DNA of 64,000 nucleotides from Novibacillus thermophilus. Its GTDB lineage: Bacteria; Bacillota; Bacilli; Thermoactinomycetales; Novibacillaceae. A program made the translations under genes and the position numbers. The notes under the pieces are model-generated. The model was not told where the DNA came from. It saw nothing but the letters and a program-made list of their open reading frames with translations, and searched no databases. The stretch covers positions 682,001 through 746,000 of the forward strand of contig NZ_CP019699.1 of NCBI RefSeq assembly GCF_002005165.1. Reading direction: 5' to 3'. This document shows positions 53,242-62,031 of this stretch, piece after piece (position 1 is the first letter of the stretch; each line of letters starts with the position of its first letter).

Positions 53242-54186
53242 TTGCGTCAAACAGCTATATGGAGTTTAGTGCTGCTGTTGGCGATGGGGATGTTCCTCGC
53301 AGCCTGCAGCGGAGCAGCGGAAAACGGAGAAGGTACGGGGACAGAAGAAAACGGAACGGCCGAAAGCAGTGAAGGCGACGCAACTGATGAAGGAGCTGCC
53401 GATGACGAAGCAGGCGGAAACATTACGCTGGCCTACGTGAATTGGGACTCAGAGATTGCGAGTCACCACGTCCTGCAAAAAGTGCTGGAAGACGAAGGAT
53501 TTGAAGTAGAACTGTTGGCGGTGGACAACGCCCCCATGTGGCAAGGTGTGGCGGACGGAAGCGCTGATGCCACCGCGGCGGCCTGGCTCCCTGCTACTCA
53601 TGCCGCCCAGTATGACGAGTTCGGCGATCAGGTCGTTGATTTGGGACCGAACTTGGAAGGGGCCAAAATCGGGATGGTCGTCCCGACGTACGTGGACATC
53701 GATTCCATTGAAGAAGTAAACGACAATGCCGACAAGTTCAACGGCCAAATTATCGGGATCGAGCCGGGTGCCGGCGTCATGCTTGCCACGGAAGACGCCA
53801 TTGAGGCGTACGGCATGAGCGACATGGAGCTCGTCTCCAGCTCCAGCGCGGGCATGGCCGCCGAGCTGCAAAAAGCGTACAACAACGAGGAGTGGATTGC
53901 CGTCACAGGCTGGACGCCGCACTGGAAATTCTCCAAATTTGACTTGAAGTATTTGGAGGATCCAAAAGGGTCTTACGGTGAAGCGGAAGCCATCCACACG
54001 ATTGTCCGAGAAGGTTTAGAAGAAGACATGCCACGGGCGTACGAAATATTGGATAACTTCTACTGGGAGCCCGTTGACATGGAAGAAGTGATGCTGAAGA
54101 TCCAGGAGGGCATGGACCCAGAGGATGCGGCTGCTGAATGGGTCGAAGCCAACCCGGACAAAGTGCAGGAGTGGGTCGGCGAATAA
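53242..54186 (+). CDS. opuAC: Glycine betaine-binding lipoprotein
   Basis: About 314 residues from TTG 53242, 9 bases after AAAGGGAG (TTG 53233 is the alternative). The signal peptide ends in LAAC; a Glu/Gly/Thr-rich linker precedes the OpuAC domain with ITLAYVNWDSEIASHHVLQK, quoted as NWDSEIASHHV, DATAAAWLPATH, and WTPHWKFSKFDLKYLEDPKG near 225, which carries aromatic residues of the quaternary-ammonium box. It feeds glycine betaine or proline betaine to OpuAB. Osmoprotection is the expected role. Confidence 0.94.
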   Translation: MRQTAIWSLVLLLAMGMFLAACSGAAENGEGTGTEENGTAESSEGDATDEGAADDEAGGNITLAYVNWDSEIASHHVLQKVLEDEGFEVELLAVDNAPMWQGVADGSADATAAAWLPATHAAQYDEFGDQVVDLGPNLEGAKIGMVVPTYVDIDSIEEVNDNADKFNGQIIGIEPGAGVMLATEDAIEAYGMSDMELVSSSSAGMAAELQKAYNNEEWIAVTGWTPHWKFSKFDLKYLEDPKGSYGEAEAIHTIVREGLEEDMPRAYEILDNFYWEPVDMEEVMLKIQEGMDPEDAAAEWVEANPDKVQEWVGE

Positions 54187-54222
54187 ATGCCGTCAGTGAA
54201 AGGGGCGGTTGACCGATGAAGG

Positions 54223-54855
54223 TCAACCGCCCTGTGTACGTTTGGGCCCCGGCTTGTGAAAGGCCGGGGGTCTTTTTTTCAGGGGAGTTAGGCGGTCGCG
54301 CTTTAAGCGTTTGTCTGTCACCTTCATTTCTGTTCCGTTGAGGAAGTTTCGAATGTTAGACCGGTGCAAATAGATGAGAAGTAGAAATAACATACCAGTG
54401 AGGACCATGTACACGCCATCACCTGCAAGACAGGCGTATACAAACAGGGCCAGTCCACCGAGCATCGTGCCTAACGCCACGTACTTAAAGACAGCAATGC
54501 TCAAAGTGAACGTGAGGAATCCCGTGAGAAACAGCGGGAGGTTCGCCACCACTAACACGCCTGCCGTCGTGGCGGCTGCTTTCCCTCCCCTGAATCCGGC
54601 AAACAAGGGGAAACAGTGTCCGACGATGGCGAGGGATCCCACGAGTAAAGGATCGAGGTCTAGCCCGAACCAATGGGGCAAGAAAGCGGCGAGGCTCCCT
54701 TTGCCGACGTCCCCGGCCGCGACACTGAGCCCCGCTTTCACCCCGAGGACTCTCGCCACATTCGTCGCCCCGAGATTGCCGCTGCCGTACTTGCGTACAT
54801 CCACCCCGTAAAACGCTTTTCCGATGATGAGAGCAAAAGGGATGGAGCCGAGCAC
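54223..54855 (-). CDS. plsY: PlsY acyl-phosphate:glycerol-3-phosphate acyltransferase
   Basis: 210 residues from GTG 54855, with the three PlsY motifs: LGSIPFALIIGK, the glycerol-phosphate loop YGSGNLGATNVARVLG, and HCFPLFAGFRGGKAAATTAGVL. It makes lysophosphatidate from acyl phosphate in the membrane. The frame runs further upstream as VVTEFFVFVLSYVLGSIP, completing helix 1, but without a standard start; adding one base to the A5 run at 54875-54879 would connect to TTG 54890 just after AGGGAGG (54894-54900). The last 20 residues (KKRPPAFHKPGPKR...) are extra compared with typical PlsY and coincide with the opposing terminator. Confidence 0.9.
   Translation of the reverse strand: MLGSIPFALIIGKAFYGVDVRKYGSGNLGATNVARVLGVKAGLSVAAGDVGKGSLAAFLPHWFGLDLDPLLVGSLAIVGHCFPLFAGFRGGKAAATTAGVLVVANLPLFLTGFLTFTLSIAVFKYVALGTMLGGLALFVYACLAGDGVYMVLTGMLFLLLIYLHRSNIRNFLNGTEMKVTDKRLKRDRLTPLKKRPPAFHKPGPKRTQGG
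54247..54279 (+). terminator. opuA terminator lying inside the plsY coding end
   Basis: CCCCGGCTT / AAGGCCGGGG with a one-base bulge and a run of seven T on the plus strand, 60 bases after the opuAC stop. These bases also code the C-terminal part of PlsY on the other strand. A second stem just before it (GGGCGGTTGACC / GGTCAACCGCCC, 54206-54235) spans the plsY stop codon. Confidence 0.8.
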
Positions 54856-55239
54856 GTAACTGAGTACAAAAACGAAAAATTCCGTGACAACCGCCTCCCT
54901 TGTTTCGTGACCCGACCCGGTACTGTAGCCGTAGAATGTGTAGTGGTTTTTCCCCTATCGAACATGTTGTCTAATAGCCCTCAAATGCTTTGTTAAACGG
55001 CACCAGCGTAAGGAGTGAAAAAACTCGAGACGTGGTACGGAAAGGGGATGTCTGAAGACAATTTTAGAAAAGGTGACCGTTCGAGCTCACTGTCTCCGCG
55101 TGCTCACGCTTCACTCTGCTCATTTGATGCGGCTCATCGCTGATTCGAGGAGGCTGTCTTCCATTGTCTTCAGACACCCCTCCCCTTTCTGTGCACCGCA
55201 CAACGTGTGCTGATACTGTCAGCGTGACAACACACATTT
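54856..55239. repeat. Intergenic region with split inverted repeat
   Basis: Apart from the likely 5' end of plsY (to about 54900) no gene is seen. GGAAAGGGGATGTCTGAAGAC (from 55039) and GTCTTCAGACACCCCTCCCC (to about 55190) form an inverted repeat around a roughly 100-base core, followed by ACTGTCAGCGTG. Similar arms and the same trailing word occur after res at 22.86 kb. It may be a small dispersed element or a structured RNA. Confidence 0.45.
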
Positions 55240-55530
55240 TCAGGACAAGTGCCGCCGGAAGTGCTGGTAGTTGCGGTAACCGGCAAACAAGTTGAACACG
55301 CCTAACAGGGCGATCAAAAACGTGACGACGAACTGAAACGTCGACCCGTTAAAGCTGGTGAGCTGCAGCCCGGCGATGCATAAGAACATGACGCCCATGT
55401 GCATGTTCATCTTTCCCCGGATGGCTTCGCGGGCGCCCTTTGGGGCCCGGCGAGAACGGGTGCTGTTCGTAAACGTGCCGAAAGCTGTGAACAAAATCAC
55501 GACAGTGAGGACGACCGATATCATTTCCAT
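55240..55530 (-). CDS. ytpI: YtpI-like membrane protein
   Basis: 96 residues with three hydrophobic segments (ISVVLTVVILFTAFGTF; MHMGVMFLCIAGLQL; FVVTFLIALLGVFNLFAGYRNYQHF) and a positively charged loop (RSRRAPKGAREAIRGK), as in YtpI proteins. In B. subtilis ytpI lies beside ytoI, the same neighbourhood as here although opuA and plsY are inserted between. Function unknown. Confidence 0.75.
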   Translation of the reverse strand: MEMISVVLTVVILFTAFGTFTNSTRSRRAPKGAREAIRGKMNMHMGVMFLCIAGLQLTSFNGSTFQFVVTFLIALLGVFNLFAGYRNYQHFRRHLS

Positions 55531-55613
55531 ACGTTACGTGCTCCTTCATGACATTCACTCGAAGTTCCGCTTTTTCATTGTAACGGGTTTGGACGCGGAA
55601 TAAAAGCTAAAAA

Positions 55614-55640
55614 TAAAAAAACGCCCGTCACAGGCGCTTA
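55614..55640 (-). terminator. Terminator after the 72-residue gene
   Basis: On the minus strand a GCGCC(TG)TGAC GGGCG stem is followed by TTTTTTTATTTTT, shortly after the stop codon at 55659. Confidence 0.6.
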
Positions 55641-55658
55641 GATTAGAACGGAGGAAAA

Positions 55659-55877
55659 CTAACGGGACGGACAAGCCTCTTCAGGGCTTCCTTCAGACCC
55701 TTCAGGAATATACCAGCATCCGACAGGCGTCCGGTCGATGTGGACGGTCAGTGGCAATTTCGTCAATTGGGCTTCGATCAAGCGGGCGACTTCTTTCGTT
55801 TCCGCATACGTGCCGTACCCCTTCTTCAGCTGTTCCAACTTCGTTTCAGCCAGTCGTCGTCGGGATATAGCCAACAT
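55659..55877 (-). CDS. Small hypothetical protein (72 aa)
   Basis: A charged helical N-terminal half (RRRLAETKLEQLKKGYGTYAETKEVARLIEAQL, quoted as RRRLAETKLEQL and ETKEVARLIEAQL) and a C-terminal part VHIDRTPVGCWYIPEGSEGSP. A purine-rich AGGAGGTC ribosome site precedes the ATG and a terminator follows, so it is likely a real gene. The helix pattern is a little like Spo0E-type peptides, but the SxxxD motif is missing. It occupies the place where nrnA (ytqI) would be expected from the B. subtilis order. Confidence 0.6.
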   Translation of the reverse strand: MLAISRRRLAETKLEQLKKGYGTYAETKEVARLIEAQLTKLPLTVHIDRTPVGCWYIPEGSEGSPEEACPSR

Positions 55878-55999
55878 GGCGATGACCTCCTATGCGCGAA
55901 GATGGTATTTCCTTACTTTTTCTGTTTATTATTATACAGTAGTGAAGGGAGGACAGGAGGCGTCACAGGACAAGATTCACGAGATTGACACATCACCGT

Positions 56000-56524
56000 T
56001 CACCATATGGCCACATCGTCGACCACTTCCTGGACGTAAAACCAGATGCGAATCCGGCTGCCGATGGACACGGCTTCGAATCGCAACTGGTATTCCTTCT
56101 GATCCAACTTGACGGTGTGGTGGTTGATCGTCTCGCGGAAAAACTGGGGCAGCTCTTCGTAGCGGCTCACGGGTTCGCCGATGATGTTCATCTGCTTCAA
56201 CCATTGATACACTTCGGCGTTAATCATTTCTCGTGTCACTTTATTCAGATTTTGATCCCGACGTTCCAGCAAATTTAGGTCGATGCCTTGAATCGCTTCC
56301 TCTTTCTGTTCGACGGACAGCTCTTCCTGCAAGCTTTCCAACTCGTCTTGCAGCTGCTGCAGTTCGTTGTTGCGCTTGTGGAGTTCGGCGTACAATTGAT
56401 CGACTTGATCGCCCAGGAGGACGAGCATGACGGCTCCACCTGCTGACGCGCCGAGGAGGAAACAGGCCGCGAGCTTCGTCGCGGAGCGCCACCAGCGCGT
56501 CCCCCGCACATCCACCCGTTTCAA
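56000..56524 (-). CDS. ytrI: YtrI sporulation membrane protein
   Basis: About 174 residues from TTG 56524, which overlaps the ytrH stop codon (GTG 56515 or 56509 are alternatives). One span (KLAACFLLGASAGGAVMLVLL) is followed by a clear coiled coil (LYAELHKRNNELQQLQDELESLQEELSVEQ, quoted as ELQQLQDELESLQEEL) and a globular end with RIRIWFYVQEVVDD. YtrH and YtrI are needed for efficient sporulation in B. subtilis and are made in the mother cell. Confidence 0.85.
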   Translation of the reverse strand: MKRVDVRGTRWWRSATKLAACFLLGASAGGAVMLVLLGDQVDQLYAELHKRNNELQQLQDELESLQEELSVEQKEEAIQGIDLNLLERRDQNLNKVTREMINAEVYQWLKQMNIIGEPVSRYEELPQFFRETINHHTVKLDQKEYQLRFEAVSIGSRIRIWFYVQEVVDDVAIW

Positions 56525-56853
56525 GGGAGGTCGCCCCGTATGAGCCAAATGATAAGCAAGTAGCCGGCGTGGGCCCCTACGAACGCGCTCAACAACATGC
56601 ACACTTGCTGGGCGACGAGACCGAGATGCCCTTCGAGTATATTCGTTTCAACGGAACGGAGCATGTCGACCGTACCGCCAAGTGCGGCGACAATGCCCCA
56701 TATTTTGAGCTGGCCGACGAGTTCTTCCATCGTCGCCATCGGTGTCAAGTGGTAATGTCCGATGAGGGCCCCGATCCCGCCCATGATCGACCCGCCGACG
56801 ACGACGCCGAACGCCACGAAGAAGTCGAAAATAATTGCAGACCAAAATGACAT
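56521..56853 (-). CDS. ytrH: YtrH sporulation membrane protein
   Basis: 110 residues with three to four spans: FFVAFGVVVGGSIMGGIGALIGHY, a central IWGIVAALGGTVDMLRSVE and AQQVCMLLSAFVGAHAGYLL. This matches the YtrH family in length and in the GGS and GGT glycine patterns. First gene of the ytrH-ytrI pair and divergent from dnaE, the same arrangement as in B. subtilis. Confidence 0.88.
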   Translation of the reverse strand: MSFWSAIIFDFFVAFGVVVGGSIMGGIGALIGHYHLTPMATMEELVGQLKIWGIVAALGGTVDMLRSVETNILEGHLGLVAQQVCMLLSAFVGAHAGYLLIIWLIRGDLP

Positions 56854-56962
56854 AACGCGCCAACCCCATTCTGACCGGTGGGTTTGTCCTCTCTACACTG
56901 TATGAGCCCGACCGATAAAATATGAAAGGGAAAGGAGGCAAACCGACGAGACCAAACACGTG

Positions 56963-56992
56963 TTCGCAAAACGTTGTGCAACCTGTTATAAT
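56963..56992 (+). promoter_or_regulatory. dnaE promoter
   Basis: TTCGCA (56963-56968) and TATAAT (56987-56992) with an 18-base spacer. The start of transcription near 57000 rules out the ATG at 56922 and supports TTG 57048 as the dnaE start. Confidence 0.65.
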
Positions 56993-57047
56993 AGAAGAAA
57001 ACTACTCGGGATACGGATTGGAATCGAGAGTCGATGGGGGTGAGGGG

Positions 57048-60000
57048 TTGTCTTCCTTTGTTCATTTGCACGTCCACACGCCGTACAGTTTGTTAGACGG
57101 CGCGGCGGACATTCCCCGTCTCGTCGTCCAGGCGAAAAAACTGGGCATGGACCATCTGGCGATAACGGATCACGGTGTGCTGCACGGCGTCGTCCCGTTT
57201 TACCGACTCTGTCGCAAAGTCGGCATCCATCCCGTCATCGGGTGTGAAGTGTACGTTGCCCGGGGGAGTATGCGGGACCGGGTTCCCCCGAAAGACGACA
57301 AAATCCACCACCTCGTCCTGCTGGCGGAAAACGAAACCGGCTACCGCAACTTGCTGAAGCTGTCCACGGAAGCCCATCTGCACGGGTATTACTACAAGCC
57401 GCGGGTGGACAAAGACGTGCTCCGACGCTACAGCGAAGGGCTCATCGCCTTGAGCGGCTGCCTCGCCGGAGAAGTGAACGCTGCGCTGCTCCACCGGGAG
57501 ACGGAGCGGGCTTATGAGTTGGCGGAAACGTACCGCGACATATTCGGGCCGGATCACTTTTTCCTCGAGCTGCAGGACCACGGTTTGACCGAGCAAAAAC
57601 AAGTCAACCGGTTGTTAATCGAAATGAGTGAAAAGACGGGCATCCCCCTCGTCGCCACCAACGACGTCCACTACGTCACACGGGACGACGCTGAGATGCA
57701 CGACTGTCTGCTCTGCATCGGCACGGGGGCGAAACTGAGCGACCGGGACCGCCTGCGCTTTGGGAGCGACCAGTTTTACTTGAAGGCAGGGGACGAGATG
57801 GAGGCCCTGTTTCGCCCCGTGCCGCAAGCGATTGAGAACACACGTCACATCGCCGAACGCTGTCAGGTGGAACTCGCATTCGGACGGCCTATACTCCCCT
57901 CGTTCCCCTTGCCAGAGGGAAAAAAGGCAGGGGACGTCCTGCGGACACTGGCTTACAAAGGGGCCGAAAAGCGGTACACTCAGGTAACGAGAGACGTGCG
58001 GAAGCGCCTGGATGACGAACTTGCGGTCATCGATCAAATGGGTTTTAACGACTACTTCCTCATCGTGTGGGACTTCGTCCGCTACGCCCACAAGCAGGGG
58101 ATCGCCACCGGTCCGGGACGGGGCTCGGCGGCTGGCAGCCTCGTTTCCTACTGCCTCGGCATCACGGACATCGATCCGTTGAAGTACAATCTGCTGTTCG
58201 AGCGATTTCTGAATTCCGGCCGGCGGTCCCTGCCGGACATCGACATTGACTTCAACTACGAGCGGCGGGACGAAGTAATTCGGTACGTCGTGGAGAAGTA
58301 CGGCGCCGACCGCGTCGCCCAGATTGCCACGTTCGGGACGCTGGCGCCGCGGGCAGCCGTGCGAGATGTGGGGCGCGTCATGGGTCTTTCGTACCAGAAG
58401 GTGGACCGTACCGCCAAGGGCATCCCGAATGCGCCGGGGATGACGATGGACAAGGCCTTTGAGCGCAACCCTGAACTGGCGCAGTGGGTGGAGAGGGACG
58501 ACGAGATCGCTCGTTTGGTGGACCAGGCGCGCAAGTTGGAAGGCTTTCCGCGCCACGTCTCGACCCACGCGGCCGGGGTCGTCATCACCCCCGACCCGCT
58601 CACGAACTACGTCCCCCTCATGCAAGGGAACGAGGCCCAGACTGCCCTCACCCAGTATCCGATGGAAGACTTGGAGGCCATCGGCCTGTTGAAGATGGAT
58701 TTTCTCGGATTACGCAACTTGACCGTCATCGAGCGGACGATCGACTTGATCCGGGAGCAGACGGGCAAAGCGGTGTCGTTCGCCGACATCGGCGACGACG
58801 ACCCGGAGACGTACGCCATGCTCAGCCGCGGTGAGACGACGGGGGTGTTCCAGCTGGAGTCGGCCGGCATGCGCCGGGTATTGCGAGAACTGAAGCCGAC
58901 CCGCTTCGAGGACATCATTGCCGTCCTCGCCCTGTACCGACCCGGCCCGATGGAGAACATCCCGTCGTACATCGCCGCCAAACACGGCAAGCGCCAAGTG
59001 ACGTACCCCCATCCCGATTTGGAGCCGATCTTGCGCGACACGTTTGGCATTATCGTCTACCAGGAGCAGATTATTGAGATCGCGGCGAAGATGGCCGGAT
59101 TTTCCCTGGAGGAAGCAGACCTGTTGCGGCGAGCGGTAGGGAAGAAGAAGCGGGACGTTTTAGACGAACAGCGCCAGCGCTTCGTCGAAGGGTGTGTGCG
59201 CCAAGGGTACGATGAGGCCCTCGGGCACGAGCTGTACGACTTGATCGTCCGCTTTGCCGACTACGGATTTAACCGGGCTCACGCCGCGGCGTACGCTGTG
59301 CTGGCGTATCAGACCGCGTACTTGAAAGCTCACTACCCCCTCCCGTTCATGGCGGCGCTCCTCACGACAGTCATGGGCAGTCAGCACAAACTGGCCGAGT
59401 ACATTGAGGACTGCCGCCAGCTGGGCATCACAGTACTGCCTCCAGACGTCAACTACAGCGTCGCCGGGTTTTCCGTGGAAGGGGATGCGATCCGTTTCGG
59501 GCTGTCCGCCATCAAGAACGTCGGCGTCCACGCCATCGAGAGCATCGTCCGGAACCGGAAGCACAAAGGCTATTACCGCGACTTGTTCCACTTTTGTGCC
59601 AGCGTCGACCCGCGGGCGTGCAACAAGCGCCTCATCGAATCCCTCATTTTGTCCGGGGCCACGGCGACGCTACCTGGCCATCGGGCACAGCAGCTGGCGC
59701 TACTGGACGAGGCGGTGGAGTACGGCGTGCGCGTCCGGCGCGAACGGGACGACAACCAGCTGAGCCTGTTCAGCGCCGACTCCCAATCCCGCGGGGAGCA
59801 TGTCAAGCTCCCCGACGTTCGGCCGTATCCCCGCGAGAAGGAACTGGTAATGGAGCGGGAGCTCCTCGGCCTGTATTTGACCGGCCACCCGTTGGAGCCG
59901 TACCGCGCCCACTTGCGCCAATCGCACGTCGTTCCGGTTCGTAACTTGCAGGAGAAACCGGACGGTACCGACGTGCGCGTCGCCGGCCGCCTCGTGCAGT

Positions 60001-60470
60001 TGAAGCCGATCACGACGAAAAAGGGAGAGCCGATGGCTTTCGCCACACTGGAAGACTTATCCCGGCAAGTGGAGATCGTCGTCTTCCCGCGGCTGTACCA
60101 GCAGGAACGTGCCCTGTGGAAAGAAGACGAACTGGTGCTGGTGGAGGGAAAAGTCAACCACCGGGACGACGACGTGACAGTCATTGCTGAAGACGTGCGC
60201 CCCTTGACGTCCGACTCAGCCGATATGCCGCCGGCCGTTTACGTGCGCATCCCAGCAGAGGAGCAGGGGCGCCGGCTGCAACAGTTGAAAGGGATCATCG
60301 CCCGCCACCGGGGGACGTCTCCGGTCTACCTGTATTACGTCTCCTCCGGGAAAGTGCGGGCGCTGCCGCCGGAGAAGTACGGCCTGAACTGGACGGAGTC
60401 GTGCCGCCAAGCCATCGAAGCTGTGTTCGGCAAAGGGTGTGTCAAAGTGAAGGAGCGGTCGACTTTATAA
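57048..60470 (+). CDS. dnaE: DNA polymerase III alpha subunit DnaE
   Basis: 1140 residues from TTG 57048 behind GGGGGTGAGGGG. The PHP domain opens with FVHLHVHTPYSLLDG; the palm carries the catalytic acids in DIDIDF near residue 400, with GPGRGSAAGSLV just before; LYRPGPMENIP and GFNRAHAAAYAVLAYQTAYLKAHYP (quoted as FNRAHAAAYA) are further family marks. DNQLSLFS near 905 is a beta-clamp-binding motif, and an OB-fold (about 980-1065) follows. In Firmicutes DnaE extends RNA primers before PolC takes over. Neighbours ytrH-ytrI and malic enzyme are conserved in Bacillus. Confidence 0.96.
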   Translation: MSSFVHLHVHTPYSLLDGAADIPRLVVQAKKLGMDHLAITDHGVLHGVVPFYRLCRKVGIHPVIGCEVYVARGSMRDRVPPKDDKIHHLVLLAENETGYRNLLKLSTEAHLHGYYYKPRVDKDVLRRYSEGLIALSGCLAGEVNAALLHRETERAYELAETYRDIFGPDHFFLELQDHGLTEQKQVNRLLIEMSEKTGIPLVATNDVHYVTRDDAEMHDCLLCIGTGAKLSDRDRLRFGSDQFYLKAGDEMEALFRPVPQAIENTRHIAERCQVELAFGRPILPSFPLPEGKKAGDVLRTLAYKGAEKRYTQVTRDVRKRLDDELAVIDQMGFNDYFLIVWDFVRYAHKQGIATGPGRGSAAGSLVSYCLGITDIDPLKYNLLFERFLNSGRRSLPDIDIDFNYERRDEVIRYVVEKYGADRVAQIATFGTLAPRAAVRDVGRVMGLSYQKVDRTAKGIPNAPGMTMDKAFERNPELAQWVERDDEIARLVDQARKLEGFPRHVSTHAAGVVITPDPLTNYVPLMQGNEAQTALTQYPMEDLEAIGLLKMDFLGLRNLTVIERTIDLIREQTGKAVSFADIGDDDPETYAMLSRGETTGVFQLESAGMRRVLRELKPTRFEDIIAVLALYRPGPMENIPSYIAAKHGKRQVTYPHPDLEPILRDTFGIIVYQEQIIEIAAKMAGFSLEEADLLRRAVGKKKRDVLDEQRQRFVEGCVRQGYDEALGHELYDLIVRFADYGFNRAHAAAYAVLAYQTAYLKAHYPLPFMAALLTTVMGSQHKLAEYIEDCRQLGITVLPPDVNYSVAGFSVEGDAIRFGLSAIKNVGVHAIESIVRNRKHKGYYRDLFHFCASVDPRACNKRLIESLILSGATATLPGHRAQQLALLDEAVEYGVRVRRERDDNQLSLFSADSQSRGEHVKLPDVRPYPREKELVMERELLGLYLTGHPLEPYRAHLRQSHVVPVRNLQEKPDGTDVRVAGRLVQLKPITTKKGEPMAFATLEDLSRQVEIVVFPRLYQQERALWKEDELVLVEGKVNHRDDDVTVIAEDVRPLTSDSADMPPAVYVRIPAEEQGRRLQQLKGIIARHRGTSPVYLYYVSSGKVRALPPEKYGLNWTESCRQAIEAVFGKGCVKVKERSTL

Positions 60471-60641
60471 ATCATCAGTGCCTAGAGATCAAGCGTGCTT
60501 GAAGGAAGGCGTCATTTTCCGTCACGCTTATGTATGGATTTCGGCCTAATCACTTTTTGGGCTTTCTCCATTTTCAGAAATGACGGGTTGCCCATCTTCT
60601 GGTATAATAGAAAAAATTTTGCCAACAGGATAAAGGAGCAT
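60471..60641 (+). other. Spacer between dnaE and the IS element
   Basis: No gene. AAGCGTG / CACGCTT at about 60493-60530 form a weak long hairpin after dnaE. A TATAAT at 60603-60608 lies next to the element's left end and could be the old promoter of the malic enzyme gene, now cut off by the insertion. Confidence 0.35.
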
Positions 60642-60747
60642 TCCTGTAATGAAGAAAATTGAGGTTTAACAAAAAAGAGCCTCCTTGGTATAGTACGGGA
60701 TGTCGATGACATCGACTCCTAAATTCAAAACCCAAGGAGGACTCGAA

Positions 60748-62031
60748 GTGAATTATAACCGGAATAAGAAATTGAAGCAAATCACACCGGAGACATTAGT
60801 TGTAGGGATTGACATTGCGAAAGAAAAGCACGTCGCCCGAGCAGTCGATGACCGAGGGTATGAGTTTGGTAAGCGATTGGTTTTTGAAAACAACATAACG
60901 GGCTTTGAGCGATTATTAGCTTGGGTGTCCGAGAAGCAACAGGCATATGAAAAAACACATGTGATCCTCGGTTGTGAACCGACCGGACACTATTGGTTCA
61001 ATCTCGCCTATTTCGCCAAGGCGAAAGAAATCCCGTTTGTCGTCGTCAATCCGATGCATGTGAAAAAAGCGAAGGAGCTCGATGACAATTCGCCATCTAA
61101 AACAGATACAAAAGACGCCCACGTCATCGCCCAATTGATCAAAGACGGCCGATACGCCGTACCGAACCTGCAAGAGGGTGTATATGCCGAACTGCGGGAA
61201 GGCCTTAAAATTCGCGATCAGCTGTCGAAAGATTTGCAGATCATCACCGGTCGGATTGACAACTGGCTCGATCGTTATTTTCCGGAATTCCGGAGAGTGT
61301 TTAAAGATTGGGATGGCAAAGCCGCTTGGTATACCCTGAGCCATTTCCCATTGCCGGCAGAGGTCACTGCCATATCGGCAGAAGACCTGGTGAGGGAGTG
61401 GAAACAGGTCGCCCAGCGAGGCATCGGAATCAAACGGGCCCATACACTGCGGCAAGCAGCTGAGCGTTCCATCGGATTAACCGTCGGAACGCGGATGGCC
61501 AAACGTGCCCTGCAAAGTTTGCTCAAACAATACGAGCATCTTCAAGAAAGCATCGCAAGCATCGATGAAGAGATGGAGCAGCTGGTCAAAGTGATTCCAG
61601 GAACTGAAGAGATGATCGCCATGAAGGGCGTTAACGTTTTGACCGTGGCCACCTTTTTCGGCGAGGTTGGAGACATCGCCCACTATGAACATCCACGCCA
61701 GATCCAACGCCTTGCCGGGCTGAGCTTAACCGTACACCAATCGGGGAAATGCAAAGGTCAGACCCACATCACCAAGCGTGGACGCAGGCGACTGCGCAAA
61801 GCCTTATATCTCGTGGTTCGTCCGCTCGTTGTGCATAATGCGGCCTTTAAAGCCTTGCACGAATACTATACAACGCGGCAAGAACACCCGCTTAAGAAAC
61901 AAGAATCGCTCATTGCCCTGAGTTGTAAACTCATCCGCGTGTTTTTTGCAATGGCCAAGAAACGATACCGGTTTGACGGCGAGAAAATGCTGCGAGACAT
62001 GCCTCAGTTTTCCATACAGGAAGCAGCTTAA
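60748..62031 (+). CDS. IS110/IS1111 family transposase
   Basis: 427 residues from GTG 60748, 7-8 bases after AAGGAGG. The N-terminal DEDD (RuvC-like) domain has VVGIDIAKEKHVA (first Asp), LGCEPTGHYW (Glu) and SKTDTKDAHVIAQLI (final Asp residues). The C-terminal Tnp domain has the conserved PGTEEMIAMKGV, AGLSLTVHQSGKCKGQTHITKRGRRRLRKAL, quoted as QSGKCKGQTHITKRG with the catalytic Ser in QSGK. These enzymes recombine DNA under the guidance of an element-encoded RNA. The frame is complete, so the element may be active. Confidence 0.95.
   Translation: MNYNRNKKLKQITPETLVVGIDIAKEKHVARAVDDRGYEFGKRLVFENNITGFERLLAWVSEKQQAYEKTHVILGCEPTGHYWFNLAYFAKAKEIPFVVVNPMHVKKAKELDDNSPSKTDTKDAHVIAQLIKDGRYAVPNLQEGVYAELREGLKIRDQLSKDLQIITGRIDNWLDRYFPEFRRVFKDWDGKAAWYTLSHFPLPAEVTAISAEDLVREWKQVAQRGIGIKRAHTLRQAAERSIGLTVGTRMAKRALQSLLKQYEHLQESIASIDEEMEQLVKVIPGTEEMIAMKGVNVLTVATFFGEVGDIAHYEHPRQIQRLAGLSLTVHQSGKCKGQTHITKRGRRRLRKALYLVVRPLVVHNAAFKALHEYYTTRQEHPLKKQESLIALSCKLIRVFFAMAKKRYRFDGEKMLRDMPQFSIQEAA

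Noticed and set aside
57093-59591. Several long minus-strand frames inside dnaE
   Set aside because: High-GC coding sequence leaves open frames on the other strand; none resembles a protein family.
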